Positions 9,725-19,079 of a stretch of DNA of 33,171 nt are shown here, piece by piece. The stretch is from contig JBOZIK010000001.1 in NCBI GenBank assembly GCA_051453625.1, forward strand, positions 194,605,397-194,638,567, given 5' to 3'. Under the pieces are notes generated by a model that saw nothing but the letters and a program-made list of their open reading frames with translations, searched no databases and was not told where the DNA came from. Position numbers and translations under genes: made by a program. The first letter of the stretch is position 1. Every line of letters begins with the position of its first letter. The stretch comes from Welwitschia mirabilis (Eukaryota; Gnetophyta; Gnetopsida; Welwitschiales).

Positions 9725-10057
9725 TTAAAGAAAAAAACAAGATAAAATTATTAGGCAACAAAGTTTGATAAATTTGGTTCTCTTGTTATCAAAATAGAAC
9801 TCTAACTCTTTTTCACAGTTAGGAAAAGTATTATTCTTTAAAACTAGTTCTTTTCCATTAGGGTAAATAGAAGAAAAAGCATTGTTCCAGATATTCTCTT
9901 TTATCAGGACCCTTATCTCTGATGCCAAATTCTCTATATTAATTCTCCATAGATCTTTTGGATTGAATTTTATTAAAACAATATGAACAGTAGCTTTATC
10001 ACTAGCAATCGGGCCTATAAAACTGTAGATGACACTTGGAAAAGTAGGACCGGAATT
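9725..10057 (-). CDS. Exon-like open block of an unidentified protein (110 aa)
   Basis: On the minus strand a good acceptor (CCATTTCCTAG, ending at 10058) is followed by 110 uninterrupted codons to a TAA at 9725. The frame begins NSGPTFPSVIYSFIGPIASD, contains VHIVLIKFNPKDLW, ENLASEIRVLIKENIWNNAF and IYPNGKELVLKNN, and ends in a hydrophobic run that may be intron read-through after FDNKRTKF. Composition is protein-like (buried I/L/V alternating with charged residues) and unlike the surrounding AT-rich noncoding DNA. I do not recognise the family. It lies in line with exon-like blocks at 11266-11177 and 12211-12005 on the same strand, so all three may be exons of one gene or gene fragment. It is not a retroelement domain that I know. 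Its start phase is 0, like the other two. Confidence 0.45.
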   Translation of the reverse strand, partial: NSGPTFPSVIYSFIGPIASDKATVHIVLIKFNPKDLWRINIENLASEIRVLIKENIWNNAFSSIYPNGKELVLKNNTFPNCEKELEFYFDNKRTKFIKLCCLIILSCFFL

Positions 10058-10179
10058 CTAGGAAATGGAAAATGAAGGGACTATGAAAATGGTCCAAACC
10101 CTATCAATTTAATAGATTCATCAATCATCTTAATGCTATCTCCATTGAGGTTCCTATGGAGGAGGACTAGGAGCTCCTT

Positions 10180-10690
10180 CAAATCCCATAAACGAGAAGA
10201 TATTCAATAAAAGATAGTTAATCTAAAGTGTTAAATCTAATACTTCAACATTCTTTGATGCATATTCCAACATGGTGATCATAGGGCATCCTACTTGTAC
10301 AGTCTTCTGCAACAGAATCTCCATAACCTATGTTTATTCTTTCATTTTGTCCTCACTTGGTTGATTTAGAAGAATCTTTATTTTAGGCTTCAAATCTCTA
10401 TAAACATCGATGATCTTTAACTCAAGGTTAGCCTTCTTCTCCTCTATTTATTTTTCAATGGATGTCTTTTATTTGTTGAAGGTCTTGATAGGATGTATAT
10501 CAACCAAATAAGCTTTTGTAATGCTTAGAATAGAATCCTTCGAAGTAGGCTTAACATTCTTCCCCCAGCTTCAAGTGGACATGCATATGAGACAAGATTG
10601 GAGAGAATTCTTGTTGAGGACCTTATCCATAACCATAGAAATCATCATCTGAGTTCCTCTTCTCTTTGCTACTTGGATTTCTCCAATCAA
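10180..10690 (-). pseudogene. Decayed coding-like stretch with coiled-coil segment
   Basis: One minus-strand frame stays protein-like for about 165 codons with only a handful of stops. Readable segments include SILIGEIQVAKRRGTQMMIS, SKDSILSITKAYLVDIHPIK, an E/K-rich probable coiled coil (IEEKKANLELKIIDVYRDLK), then LLQKTVQVGCPMITMLEYAS. The stops are TGA, TAA, TAA, TAA, TAG and TAG, each one C-to-T step from CGA, CAA or CAG, so the frame was probably once continuous. The family is not recognised. It sits between the exon-like blocks at 10057-9725 and 11266-11177, and could be part of the same gene, a gag-like protein, or an unrelated relic. Confidence 0.4.
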
Positions 10691-11176
10691 AATAGAGCTT
10701 ACTTTCTATTTTTTTCATTGGTTTCCCAAGTATTTACAGCAAACATATCATGATTTTCAGTAAAAACATGGTATGTGAAATGATGGAAGAAAGGCTAAGC
10801 TTATGGGAATTACAGTGCATGGCTTTGAAATTCCAACTATTTCTTGGAAATCACATACTATCATCTATTACATTCATGCCATCAAAGCACTAACTGTATG
10901 TCTATAGAGCTAGTATTACATTAAATAGTAGTTACATGTTGTTATTGATAAGCTGCGTGGCTATTAAAAATATCCATAATAATTCATGAGTGATTTTAGG
11001 TTAAGATAAAGTATAGATAAAACTTACTTGATTTATAAGCAAAAGAGAAATAACTAAAGAAATAATGCAATACTTATAATAGAAAAATAAATCACATTCT
11101 CACTCAATCTTTTTCTGTATTTGTCAAGGTAAAGTGATTCTTCTTCGATGAACATAATACCTTACTCAAAACTAAC
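10691..11176. other. Probable intronic or spacer sequence
   Basis: AT-rich. Two short open minus-strand stretches are visible: one near 10860-10760 (reads VCDFQEIVGISKPCTVIPIS), bounded by an AG and followed by GTAATTCCC, which might be a small exon; and one just after the donor at 11176. Neither is long enough to call. Confidence 0.3.
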
Positions 11177-11266
11177 CTTAGCAAAGATAGTAATGAAATG
11201 CATAAATTTTGAAGGAAGCTTATTTGAAATTTTATGCCAACCAATTGCGCTAGAATAGTATGTCAA
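11177..11266 (-). CDS. Candidate 90-bp internal exon of an unidentified gene
   Basis: Minus-strand acceptor GTTTTACTTTAG ends at 11267. Ninety bases follow, reading 30 open codons (LTYYSSAIGWHKISNKLPSK then FMHFITIFAK), and the donor AAG|GTTAGT is at 11177/11176. The exon is in phase 0 at both ends, as is the candidate exon at 12211-12005. The peptide is balanced in hydrophobic and polar residues, but I do not recognise it. The splice signals are visible; that it is spliced to the neighbouring blocks is inference. Confidence 0.4.
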
Positions 11267-11459
11267 CTAAAGTAAAACTTCCAAGGCATGATACCTACAA
11301 GGTAATGAAAGGCATCAAACAATTACCAAGTTAAAAATAAGCACTGAACACACTGGATTTTCATAATAGATTTTTTTAACTCACCATCTTGTTAAAACAT
11401 AATTTGTATATGGAGTGAAGAGACTTCTCTCATGATGTTAACTTTTCTCCTCTAAGACT

Positions 11460-11690
11460 TTATAGTGTATTCTCCAGATTATATGCTGATGGAACTGATT
11501 GAGCATAGAGCCTGGGCTTTTTTATTCCAACAGTAACACAATAGAGACATCACTTATGGATGCATCATTGGATATCTTCTCTCCTTTAAACGCTACCACA
11601 TTTATCTCTAATAGCTGCAAATTACCTATGGATGTAAATAATCCAAACATGTCTGCTTTCTTTTAGGTAATGCATAAGCTACTATTGTCT
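11460..11690 (-). other. Coding-like stretch, several frames broken
   Basis: On the minus strand one frame reads ADMFGLFTSIGNLQLLEINV, then VAFKGEKISNDASISDVSIV, for about 50 codons up to a TAA. An overlapping frame then reads KPRLYAQSVPSAYNLENTL. Further on a consensus donor (AAGATG|GTGAGT, about 11390) sits after sequence with stops in all frames. It may be one or more decayed exons of the same unknown gene, lying between the two cleaner exon candidates. Confidence 0.3.
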
Positions 11691-12004
11691 TTGTCAGCAT
11701 CAAAAGAAACATTATGCTATCAAGTTAGCCTATGTCTTGACATCTATATCATATTTAAAACTAGCATAGAAAAAAGAGAAGTTCAAAATGTCATTCCTTT
11801 TTACTAGTTGGATCTATTATTTTTTTCACAAGAAAATGAATTACTTGGAATATGTTGATTGTCGATTTTAATTTACATTTTTTTAATTATATGTAAAGAG
11901 AAACAAAAAAATGAAGCTACATAATTCCTTTTGTATTTTATCATTTTGAAACTATATTAATGGCTAAAATCTAGGGAATTCAAACAAAACATAATACTTA
12001 TTAC

Positions 12005-12211
12005 CTCATCCAAATCTGTTAAATCTCTACATGTAAAATGTTTTAGTGATTCTCTTAATGCGATTACTCTATTTTGAAGCTTAGAGACCATTAAAAGACC
12101 ACTTTCCCAGCCATAACCATAGTCTTTTGTGTGGATTTTGTCTTCATTATCCAAGTCGATGTTTTCATAGGGTAGATTATTAACTCCTAATATGCCTGGA
12201 CCATGTGTAAT
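12005..12211 (-). CDS. Candidate 207-bp internal exon of an unidentified gene
   Basis: This is the cleanest host-gene-like block in the window. On the minus strand the acceptor AGCATTCCTAG ends at 12212. There follow 207 bases (69 codons, phase 0 at both ends) without a stop, then a near-consensus donor GAG|GTAATAAGT at 12004. The peptide runs ITHGPGILGVNNLPYENIDL, DNEDKIHTKDYGYGWESGLL, MVSKLQNRVIALRESLKHFT, CRDLTDLDE. It has the acidic/aromatic mix of a folded nuclear or cytosolic protein. I do not recognise the family, and it is not gag, protease, integrase, RT or a known transposase domain. Neighbours on the same strand are candidate exons at 11266-11177 and 10057-9725. Upstream exons were not found before 14 kb. 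Confidence 0.5.
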
Positions 12212-13989
12212 CTAGGAATGCTAAAAAGGTAATTGAACTCACAATTATGAAAATGGTATTGCCTACCATTTAAATAAAGTATTATTAAAAATGATGGTGA
12301 AGAGAAACACTTGGGTTATAAATCACTTTGCATTTTAAAACAAAGACACAGTTTAAGCAAACTAAAGATAGAGTTAACATGGATAAATTACAATACAATT
12401 CAATATCAAACAGAAAAGGTGGTTAATTATATATACTTGTTTCCATCCCTAACACCAAAAATACAAAAGAATAAAAAAAAATAATTAACATAAATAAGAT
12501 GAATTACTAATACTGAAAGATAAGGAGTCAAAATTCTCTTGATCTCATAGATCTATCAAATTCTTAGTTTTAACATGATTGATCTAACTAAATACTTATA
12601 AAAGATCTTCACAAAAATTGGATTAAGAAAAAATAATAACAATGATTTTTGAGTACACAAAACTAAAGTATTAATGCTAATAATTCGTGTGGTTTATTGG
12701 TTCATCAAAACTAATTTGGCTTTACAAGTTGCCCTATTATGGAGCATATAAACCTGATAAAAATTGTCATTATCCTTTTGAATGTGACCACAAACCATGC
12801 ACACACGTGAATAATATGATAATATACAAGACATGGTCCTTTACAATAAGCACCTATCAACAAAAAGATATTGTAAGGAGTCTTGTTACTTTACTATCAT
12901 TGGAGAATTTAGATGTTATTTTATAGGGCAACCAAAACAACATGACTAGTTGTGCATTTTCTATATATGTGACTGCTCTAGGATTTCTTCAATTCCTGAT
13001 ATTAGTAGTCCCTCGTTTCTTAAATCCAAGTAGAAGAAATCCTGCAATGCATAAAGTTCTAGGAGTCTAATTTCTACTCTTTATTATCTCTTACCACTGC
13101 AATGATGAAACAACCAAAAGAATTAAAAGATGAAGAATGACAACGAGGCTAACAAATTCTCTAACTTTTAAATTGCATTGCTCATCAATGATTCCTCTAA
13201 TGATGATTTCAATTACGGTAGTGAAGAGTAAGAGGAATGTTCTTAAGTGATCAAATTCCACCCTGCTAATGGAAAAAGAAACTATGTCTGAGAAAATGCT
13301 ATTCATCCTCCCTATTGGAGATAAATTAGATATTTTGAGAAAAAGGAGAAAGTAGAAATGGATTTGAACCAAGTGATTTGGAGATGTATTTAGAGTCAGA
13401 AGAAAAGATGTAGGAAATGGAGTTGAGGATACAAAATGTAACAAGTAAATGTGATTAGGAAGTTTCAATGAGAGAGGAAATCATTCAACATGTCTATTTT
13501 CAATGATTCAGTTATGCTGCATTTCATTCTTGTTACTACTATTGTCATTTCCCATTTTATCTAAAGAAATTTTGCACGTGATTAAAGTATCAAAGCTTAA
13601 AATATTAAGCATTAGCATAAGATCATTAACTTAGGTTTATATAATAGTTTTAACATAAAATTAACCTAGTGTAAAAATCCCTCTGACATTGTTTTTTTAC
13701 CCTATGGAAACCAAAGGATTTGTAAGGATGACATTGAATTATTTGGTTTAGTAAATTGTTCACACAACTTGCTTTTGATGTTATTAATGTAGTAGATGTA
13801 GGCTGAGATAATGTATGCCAAGAAGGAAAGTGTTGAATCATCCTCTGCAACTCCAGAGGCTCTTTTAAGAGTTTATACTACAATCCTAAAATAACATCTA
13901 GTAAAACTCTATATATTACCTGCTTTAGTAATTAATTAAAAAAACCCAACTCTGTTATCCATACCCACATCAATTGCATATCCATCAAA
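12212..13989. other. AT-rich region without recognised genes
   Basis: Open frames at 12687-12926 (+, 79 codons), 13091-13468 (-, 125 codons) and 13650-13850 (-, 66 codons) show no motif I know and have skewed, low-information composition. In the 13100-13480 block the plus strand reads an acidic stretch (EPSDLEMYLESEEKM) opposite the longest minus frame, so the minus frame is probably a shadow. Nothing here is supported well enough to call. Confidence 0.4.
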
Positions 13990-14413
13990 ATCATACAACA
14001 TAGATTGGTCTTTAATCATATGCAGTGGAAACTCTAGCTATTATACTGGAATGTCGAGGAGGTTTCCATGAATACCTGTAATGGTACTTCCGTTGATGGA
14101 TCTGCAATTGAGATTGCAGTTGTGATTATGGCTAAGGCCTTTAGACACCAATAGGAGGTAGAGACATCTAACTTTACGAAGGTAGATTCTGAGTCTAAGG
14201 CTATTACTATCACAGAAAGCACCACTAGTGTTGTTTTTATGTCCTCAATGGATAGACAAGGCTCTCATGAACTTTTGAAATATTCATAGTGAAGAGCGGC
14301 GAGTAGTGAGCATTATGCAAGTAACAAGCGGTGTCCAAGCAGTGAATGAGTAGCATCCAAGCAGTCAAGGATTTGCGCAAAAGATTATTTCCATTTGTAT
14401 TTTAACGAACATG
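13990..14413 (+). other. Unassigned sequence left of the mini-CACTA
   Basis: A protein-like plus frame at about 14060-14270 (DGSAIEIAVVIMAKAFRHQ, a stop, then FTKVDSESKAITITESTTSV) could be copia polyprotein from between protease and integrase, since copia resumes right after 14678, but no diagnostic motif confirms it. At 14290-14380 a short CAAGCAGT motif recurs. Confidence 0.3.
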
Positions 14414-14678
14414 CACTTAAGTTTTCTTTTTTAGGCTTTTTTAATGAAGGCTTTTAAGGCATTTATTCTTTAAACACCTTAAAAAAGCCACTTATTTTTA
14501 ATTCACATTTTAATAAATGATTTAAAAAAGAATTAGATGTGGCTTTTAAGACATTTATTTTAACTAACACCTTAAAAAATCTAGTTAATTTATTTTTAAG
14601 GTGTTTATTGAAATAAACACCTCAAATAAAAGATGTTTATTAAAATAAATGCCTTAAAAGGCTAGATATCTTGTAGTG
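14414..14678. mobile_element. Short palindromic CACTA-like element or CACTA right end
   Basis: The right edge is CTTGTAGTG (14670-14678), the exact inverse of the CACTACAAG end at 1507. The left edge, CACTTAAG at 14414, is a weaker match. Just inside, GGCTTTTAAGGCATTTATT (14449-14467) is inverted at about 14644-14662 as AATAAATGCCTTAAAAGGC, with further inverted matches, so the block folds on itself. No coding capacity. Flanking bases are ATG on the left and ATC on the right, 2 of 3 matching the 3-bp target duplication expected of CACTA insertion. It is either a 265-bp non-autonomous element or only the right terminal region of a longer element whose left end is at 6994. Confidence 0.65.
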
Positions 14679-14689
14679 ATCAATTGTAT

Positions 14690-16075
14690 ATTTCCCAAGA
14701 TAAGATCTCTCCCTCGCTATTATGGCATGCTTGATTAGGACATCCTACTCCTCACATGAGAAATGCGATGTGTAAGAATGACCACTGGCTTTTTCCACCC
14801 ATTCCACGGGATTTTCCTTAGTGTAAAGCATGTATAATGGGAAAAACAACTAAACAATGGCTTACACCATGTAAGTGGCATGCCGATCTTAAGCTTCTGC
14901 TTATTCACAGTGATCTATATGGATCTATGCCAATTTCCACTCTCTAAGGCTTCCCTTTTTTTATATCTTTTATTGATGACTATTCCTAAATAACTTGGGT
15001 CTATTTCATTAAGTCCAAATTGCAGATCTTAAATATTTTCAAGAAGTTCAACATCAAAGTGAAAAAGCTAGCTAGTTCTTAGATTAAAAGTTTCTACTCA
15101 GATAGTGGTGGCTAATATACATATGTCAAGTTTAAAAAATTTCTCGCTTCTAAAATAATTCATCATTTGAAGACCTGCCTTGGGACACCTTAATAAAATG
15201 GCATCACTGAGTGATTTAATTAGATAATCATATGTATGACGCATATTATGATGTATTTTAATAGTTGTAAAACCTATCTTTAGGGTGAAGCAATGAATAC
15301 CTCTGTGCATCTTAATAATGACATTGGTCAATATACTAAAAAAGAAGTATCTCCAGCTGAGAAGTTATATGGGTATAAGCCTAAGTTGCACCACTTTTGT
15401 GTTTCTATTTGCAAGTGCTATGTCCATATTTTATGCAAACATTGTGACAAATTTGGAGCACATGCTCATATTAGTATTTTTATGAGATATCCAACTAACT
15501 GGAAGGATTATCAAGTTTATCTTCCATGGCATCATAAGATCATTGTTTCTTATGATGTCAGCTTTTTAAAGACTTGAACAATGATTCTCAGTTTGATCTT
15601 TTAAAGCTTCATCCTTCTACTAACCTAGTAATGATCTTGAATGCCTAATGTCCTAGGGCTGATGGAGAAGATGAAGCTACTAGTGTAGCTCCAATTTCTT
15701 CTATTGGTATGACTTCTTTACAACTTATAAGATTTGAGCAATTTCGTACTATAAGCATTCTTAATCATGGTTCTAGTAGCAATTCAGTAAGTTTTCTAAT
15801 TGAAGAAGCCGAGGCTCCTAAATATGAAATCAACATAGTTGGTTACAATCTACTCTTTAAGATGTTTGGGATGATGAAAAGAGTAAAACTAAAACTAGGC
15901 ATATCTTGCATACAACTTATGAAGAAGATGTTGACAAACTTTATTAACTGTTAATAGTAAGCCAACTTCTTTAAAATACATCATTCTACACATTCAATGG
16001 GTCTAATCCATAAAAGAAGAATACTATACTCTTGTGAAAAATGATACATGGGAGTTAATCCATAAAATTAAGGAA
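14690..16075 (+). pseudogene. Ty1/copia integrase relic, plus strand
   Basis: Integrase splices retrotransposon cDNA into the genome. Conserved blocks in order: LLWHA*LGHP (14730s; TGA for Arg of the L-W-H-x-R-L-G-H zinc-binding start), then a Cys region ending in GKTTKQ; IHSDLYGSMPISTL with the first catalytic Asp; FIDDY and ITWVYFIKSK; SFYSDSGG*YTYVKFKKFLAS with the second Asp; then GTP**NGITE* at about 15181-15212 carrying the expected Glu; a C-terminal block (open at 15293-15577) with SPAEKLYGYKP and VSYDVSF. A short RT entry block (EEYYTLVKNDTWELI) follows near 16015-16060. The rest of RT and all of RNase H are absent, so sequence runs straight into the 3' noncoding part. Inactive by stops and deletion. 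Confidence 0.85.
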
Positions 16076-16283
16076 ATTATACAGCATGAAGTTATTGTGC
16101 CAGTACATAGTCTGACTATAGAACCAACAAATGCTACTCAAACAAAGATACTTGGTCAAGAGAAGTTTTAGTATTTCCAATTCAGGATTAGATTGACAAT
16201 GAGTTAAGTTAAAATTATTTCTTTCTTGTACATCATGGGCTTCATTTGACTTATGAGTCTCTGATCGAAGTCACACCTAATCT

Positions 16284-16410
16284 TAGTACTATGGGATGTG
16301 TAGTACAAATATGACATAGTATTATGGGATGTGTGATATAAGTGTTGGCCTAGCATTACGAGATGTGTAAGGCACATAATCAACCTATCTACTATAGGAT
16401 GTGTAGTACT
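16284..16410 (+). repeat. Four-unit degenerate tandem repeat with GGATGTGT core
   Basis: Four units spaced about 33-36 bases apart start near 16284, 16317, 16350 and 16388. Each contains ATGGGATGTGT or a near variant, and the outer two are flanked by TAGTAC / GTAGTAC, giving each unit partial dyad symmetry. It lies between the truncated copia coding region and its polypurine tract, where regulatory or packaging repeats are sometimes found. Confidence 0.8.
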
Positions 16411-16415
16411 AAATT

Positions 16416-16439
16416 AACTACTTCTTTTACGAAGTAGTT
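16416..16439. other. Perfect 9-bp hairpin
   Basis: AACTACTTC and GAAGTAGTT form a perfect 9-bp stem around a 6-base loop, immediately after the tandem repeat. Role unknown. Confidence 0.8.
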
Positions 16440-16537
16440 TCCCCACATAACAACTCATTTTTGGAGGTTCTATACATTTTCAAGGGTTTTCACTTGGAAG
16501 TTTAGATTTCCCTTGGAAGAAAGTGTATTCCTATGTT

Positions 16538-16548
16538 GAGGGGGGAAT
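16538..16548 (+). promoter_or_regulatory. Polypurine tract of plus-strand copia
   Basis: GAGGGGGGAA lies directly before TGCTAAGACTTG. Copia elements prime plus-strand DNA from such a G-rich tract at the 3' LTR border, often written TTGAGGGGG followed by TG. Position and strand agree with the integrase relic upstream. Confidence 0.75.
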
Positions 16549-16639
16549 TGCTAAGACTTGTACACACCATGGTCTCATGCCTAGGGATTTTTGAAAACCC
16601 TAGTAGTGTGCTTATCTATTTAAGCAAGCTCTTTATTGA
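16549..16639 (+). repeat. Start of the 3' LTR of plus-strand copia, truncated
   Basis: Begins TGCTAAGACTTG after the polypurine tract. It contains a TATTTAAGC promoter-like box (about 16617-16625) and then runs into the left LTR of the minus-strand copia. The remainder of this LTR would be expected right of 22405, but I could not recognise it. Confidence 0.55.
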
Positions 16640-16999
16640 AATAAGGAAGAGAAGAAATAAAATTTATCAATTGGAAATCTTATGCTCTCCATTTTTTAGC
16701 TATCTTATTTCCGAGCAAATAGAAGGTGCTTTATTAAAAAGAAATGCAACTTTGTTACTTGATGCTTACAATCAACTATGATATCTTTTATTAATATCCA
16801 ATTGAATGTCTAACAACCACACTAGAAAAAGACATGTAACATGACATAACTCATGATATGAAACTGCCAGTGCTAAAATAACTTTGACAAAAATAACAAT
16901 CATGTAGGGACAAATACACACAATGAAAAACATATGATCACTAAATTGAAACCATTACTTTAACTAACATAATACTAGGAGGGATCTTAAATCTCGAAT
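16640..16999 (-). repeat. 3' LTR of minus-strand copia
   Basis: Homologous to 22057-22405. Matching landmarks include GAGCAAATAGAAGGTGCTTT (versus GAGAAAATAGAAGATGCTTT), AATGTCTAACAACCACA and CAAATACACAC. The right edge near 16999 adjoins the purine-rich GAGGAAGGAA on the minus strand. The left edge is approximate. Confidence 0.7.
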
Positions 17000-17039
17000 T
17001 TCCTTCCTCGACATCTTTTCTGAAAACTCCAATCATGTA

Positions 17040-18560
17040 TAAGAGGAAATTAAGTTTCTTCAGCTAGTAAGATTTGGTGAAGATTTCTACATAATCATAT
17101 TTCATATAAGTAGAGATAAACCTAATAGATCCATTAATAATGACCTTCCTAATGAAATAATATCTAATAAATATCTTCTTCATATGTTTATCATGCATGG
17201 AATTATGCATAATTACTATTATAGTAGTGTTGTCCATCAACCTACTAATTGACAACATGGAACAAATGTATAGCTCCATCAACAAGTTGCCTAGACAAAT
17301 CACATCCTAATCCCTAGTAGTAATCATCATGTACTTTGCCTTAATAGTAAATAATGATATGCTTGTTGTCTAACTGATTTTCATGTAATCATAGAATATT
17401 TTAAAAAGCATGCTATACTAATCGTAGTTTTCCAAGTATTGACATCACTGCCCCATTAATGTCGCATCACATAAATAAATCACATGTGTTAAAATGCATA
17501 TAAAAAAGTTCATAAGAAGATGTATGCTTCATAATAAGATGCATGCTTTACATATGTTAGGATATGCTTCAGAACATTGAGGTGCAATGATCATGAAGTT
17601 ATCATAAACTGAGATGCTAAGTGCAAAGAAAAGATGGGGTCTCATCTAATGTGTGTTAGGCATAACAACATCCAACCACGACTTGTATTAGTAGACATCT
17701 AGTGGAAGCATTTCCTTATCCTTTGAAATCCTTAGGCTTGGATCTAATGGTAAAGAAATTGTCTTATGATTTTTCATGTTGAGGTTCTTAGAAAGATCTA
17801 TGGCCTATTTCTCCTGAGCAAGAAACATGCCACTTTTTTGCATCTTAAATTGTCTCCTGAGAAGTATGAAAACTCTCTGAGAATTGTCATCTTAAACTAA
17901 TACATTATATTGTTCTTAGACTAAGTCATCACGCTCTCTGAAGAGGAGATGAAAATTAGGTACTCAACATACAAGGATGCTTAGAGCACACTGTCTACAA
18001 CCTACATGACATAAAATGTAGGCTCCATTAAGCATGTTATAAAATTCATATCTAAAAAATGTTATTAATCCTATAAACCAAGTGTGTAATGCTTCCTTGA
18101 GATCATATAAAGCTTTTTTCAACCTACACATGTACTCTAGAATATGGGACTTATAAATCTTTTTGCCCAAAGAACATACACGTGCTCCCTAAGGTGTCCA
18201 TTTAGAAAGGCATACAACATATTCATCTGATGAATTTAGCACTCCACCTAAGCTATATAGGTGATCAAAAGTTACACTATCTCAAGTCTAGCAATAGGAG
18301 CAAACACTTCTTCATAATTGAAACCATATTACTACAAGCGTCCTTTAATAATAAGCCACACCTTATGCTTAATTAGGTTGCCTTTGTTGTCATAATTGGT
18401 CCTATATTCCTAGTAAATGGTGAGAGATCTCTTCCTTGCCAAATGAGTAATAAGCTTCCACATGTCATTCTTTAGAATATGTGCAATCTTCTTCTCCATT
18501 GCATCACATCCCTTAGGAGAAAACTTCACCTCCCTAAAGGTAATTAGGTCATTACATATG
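17040..18560 (-). pseudogene. Copia reverse transcriptase and RNase H, broken
   Basis: Reverse transcriptase copies element RNA and RNase H removes the RNA strand. On the minus strand: RT entry (KKIAHILKNDMWKLI, about 18510), NYEEVFAPIARLEIV near 18326-18282 (family Y-x-E-T/V-F-A-P-V-A-R-x-x), a Q-M-N-x-x-Y-A-F-L-N-G block, and an open frame at 18170-17964 with CRLKKALYDLKEALHTW (family K-L-x-K-A-L-Y-G-L-K-Q-A-P-R-x-W). The Y-V-D-D catalytic loop is not readable. The RNase H tail (17303-17064) has DKHMKKIFIRYYFIRKVI and VEIFTKSY, matching K-H-I-D-I-R-Y-H-F-I-R and D-I-F-T-K. Stops throughout; non-functional. Confidence 0.85.
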
Positions 18561-19079
18561 ATGGAAATGAGGGCATGCGACTGTCATTACATGGTGCATC
18601 TATCAAATTGCGTATCTAGCATTTAGGAGGTTAGATGATATGACTGTACATGGGTGTTGAACCATGAACTCAATCTCAACTACAAACTATCCTAAGTGCC
18701 CTTTGTCTCTGCAATCTACTTTGCTAAAGAATCAAGATGAACATAATAGGCATCATCAACATCATGATTAAACAAGACATCCAATCTTATGTTGCTTTGC
18801 ATACACATGACACTACTGCATCATCACCAGGGGAAAAAAAGGGTTATGAATGACCATTGCATCCACACAACACTATTGCATCATCACCAGAAAGAAAATA
18901 GGGCAATGAAGGACAACTAAGTCCACATTATCAAGGAAGCTGGTCTCCCTCTTGTCCATTGCAAGTCATTATCATACAGAGTGTCATGCTCATTATGGTA
19001 AAAACAATGGCAAGTAGTGTGAGAAAAACATGTACAAGGGAAAACCTCATTGTTTGCTACATTATGTAATTGGAAACTA

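Noticed and set aside
12687-12926. 79-codon plus-strand frame as a gene
   Set aside because: No recognisable domain, no supporting splice or neighbour context; length is not unusual for AT-rich DNA of this extent.
13091-13468. 125-codon minus-strand frame as a membrane protein
   Set aside because: Its hydrophobic Leu/Ser/Phe composition mirrors an acidic, Lys/Glu-rich reading on the plus strand, so it is probably a shadow of decayed sequence; no motif either way.
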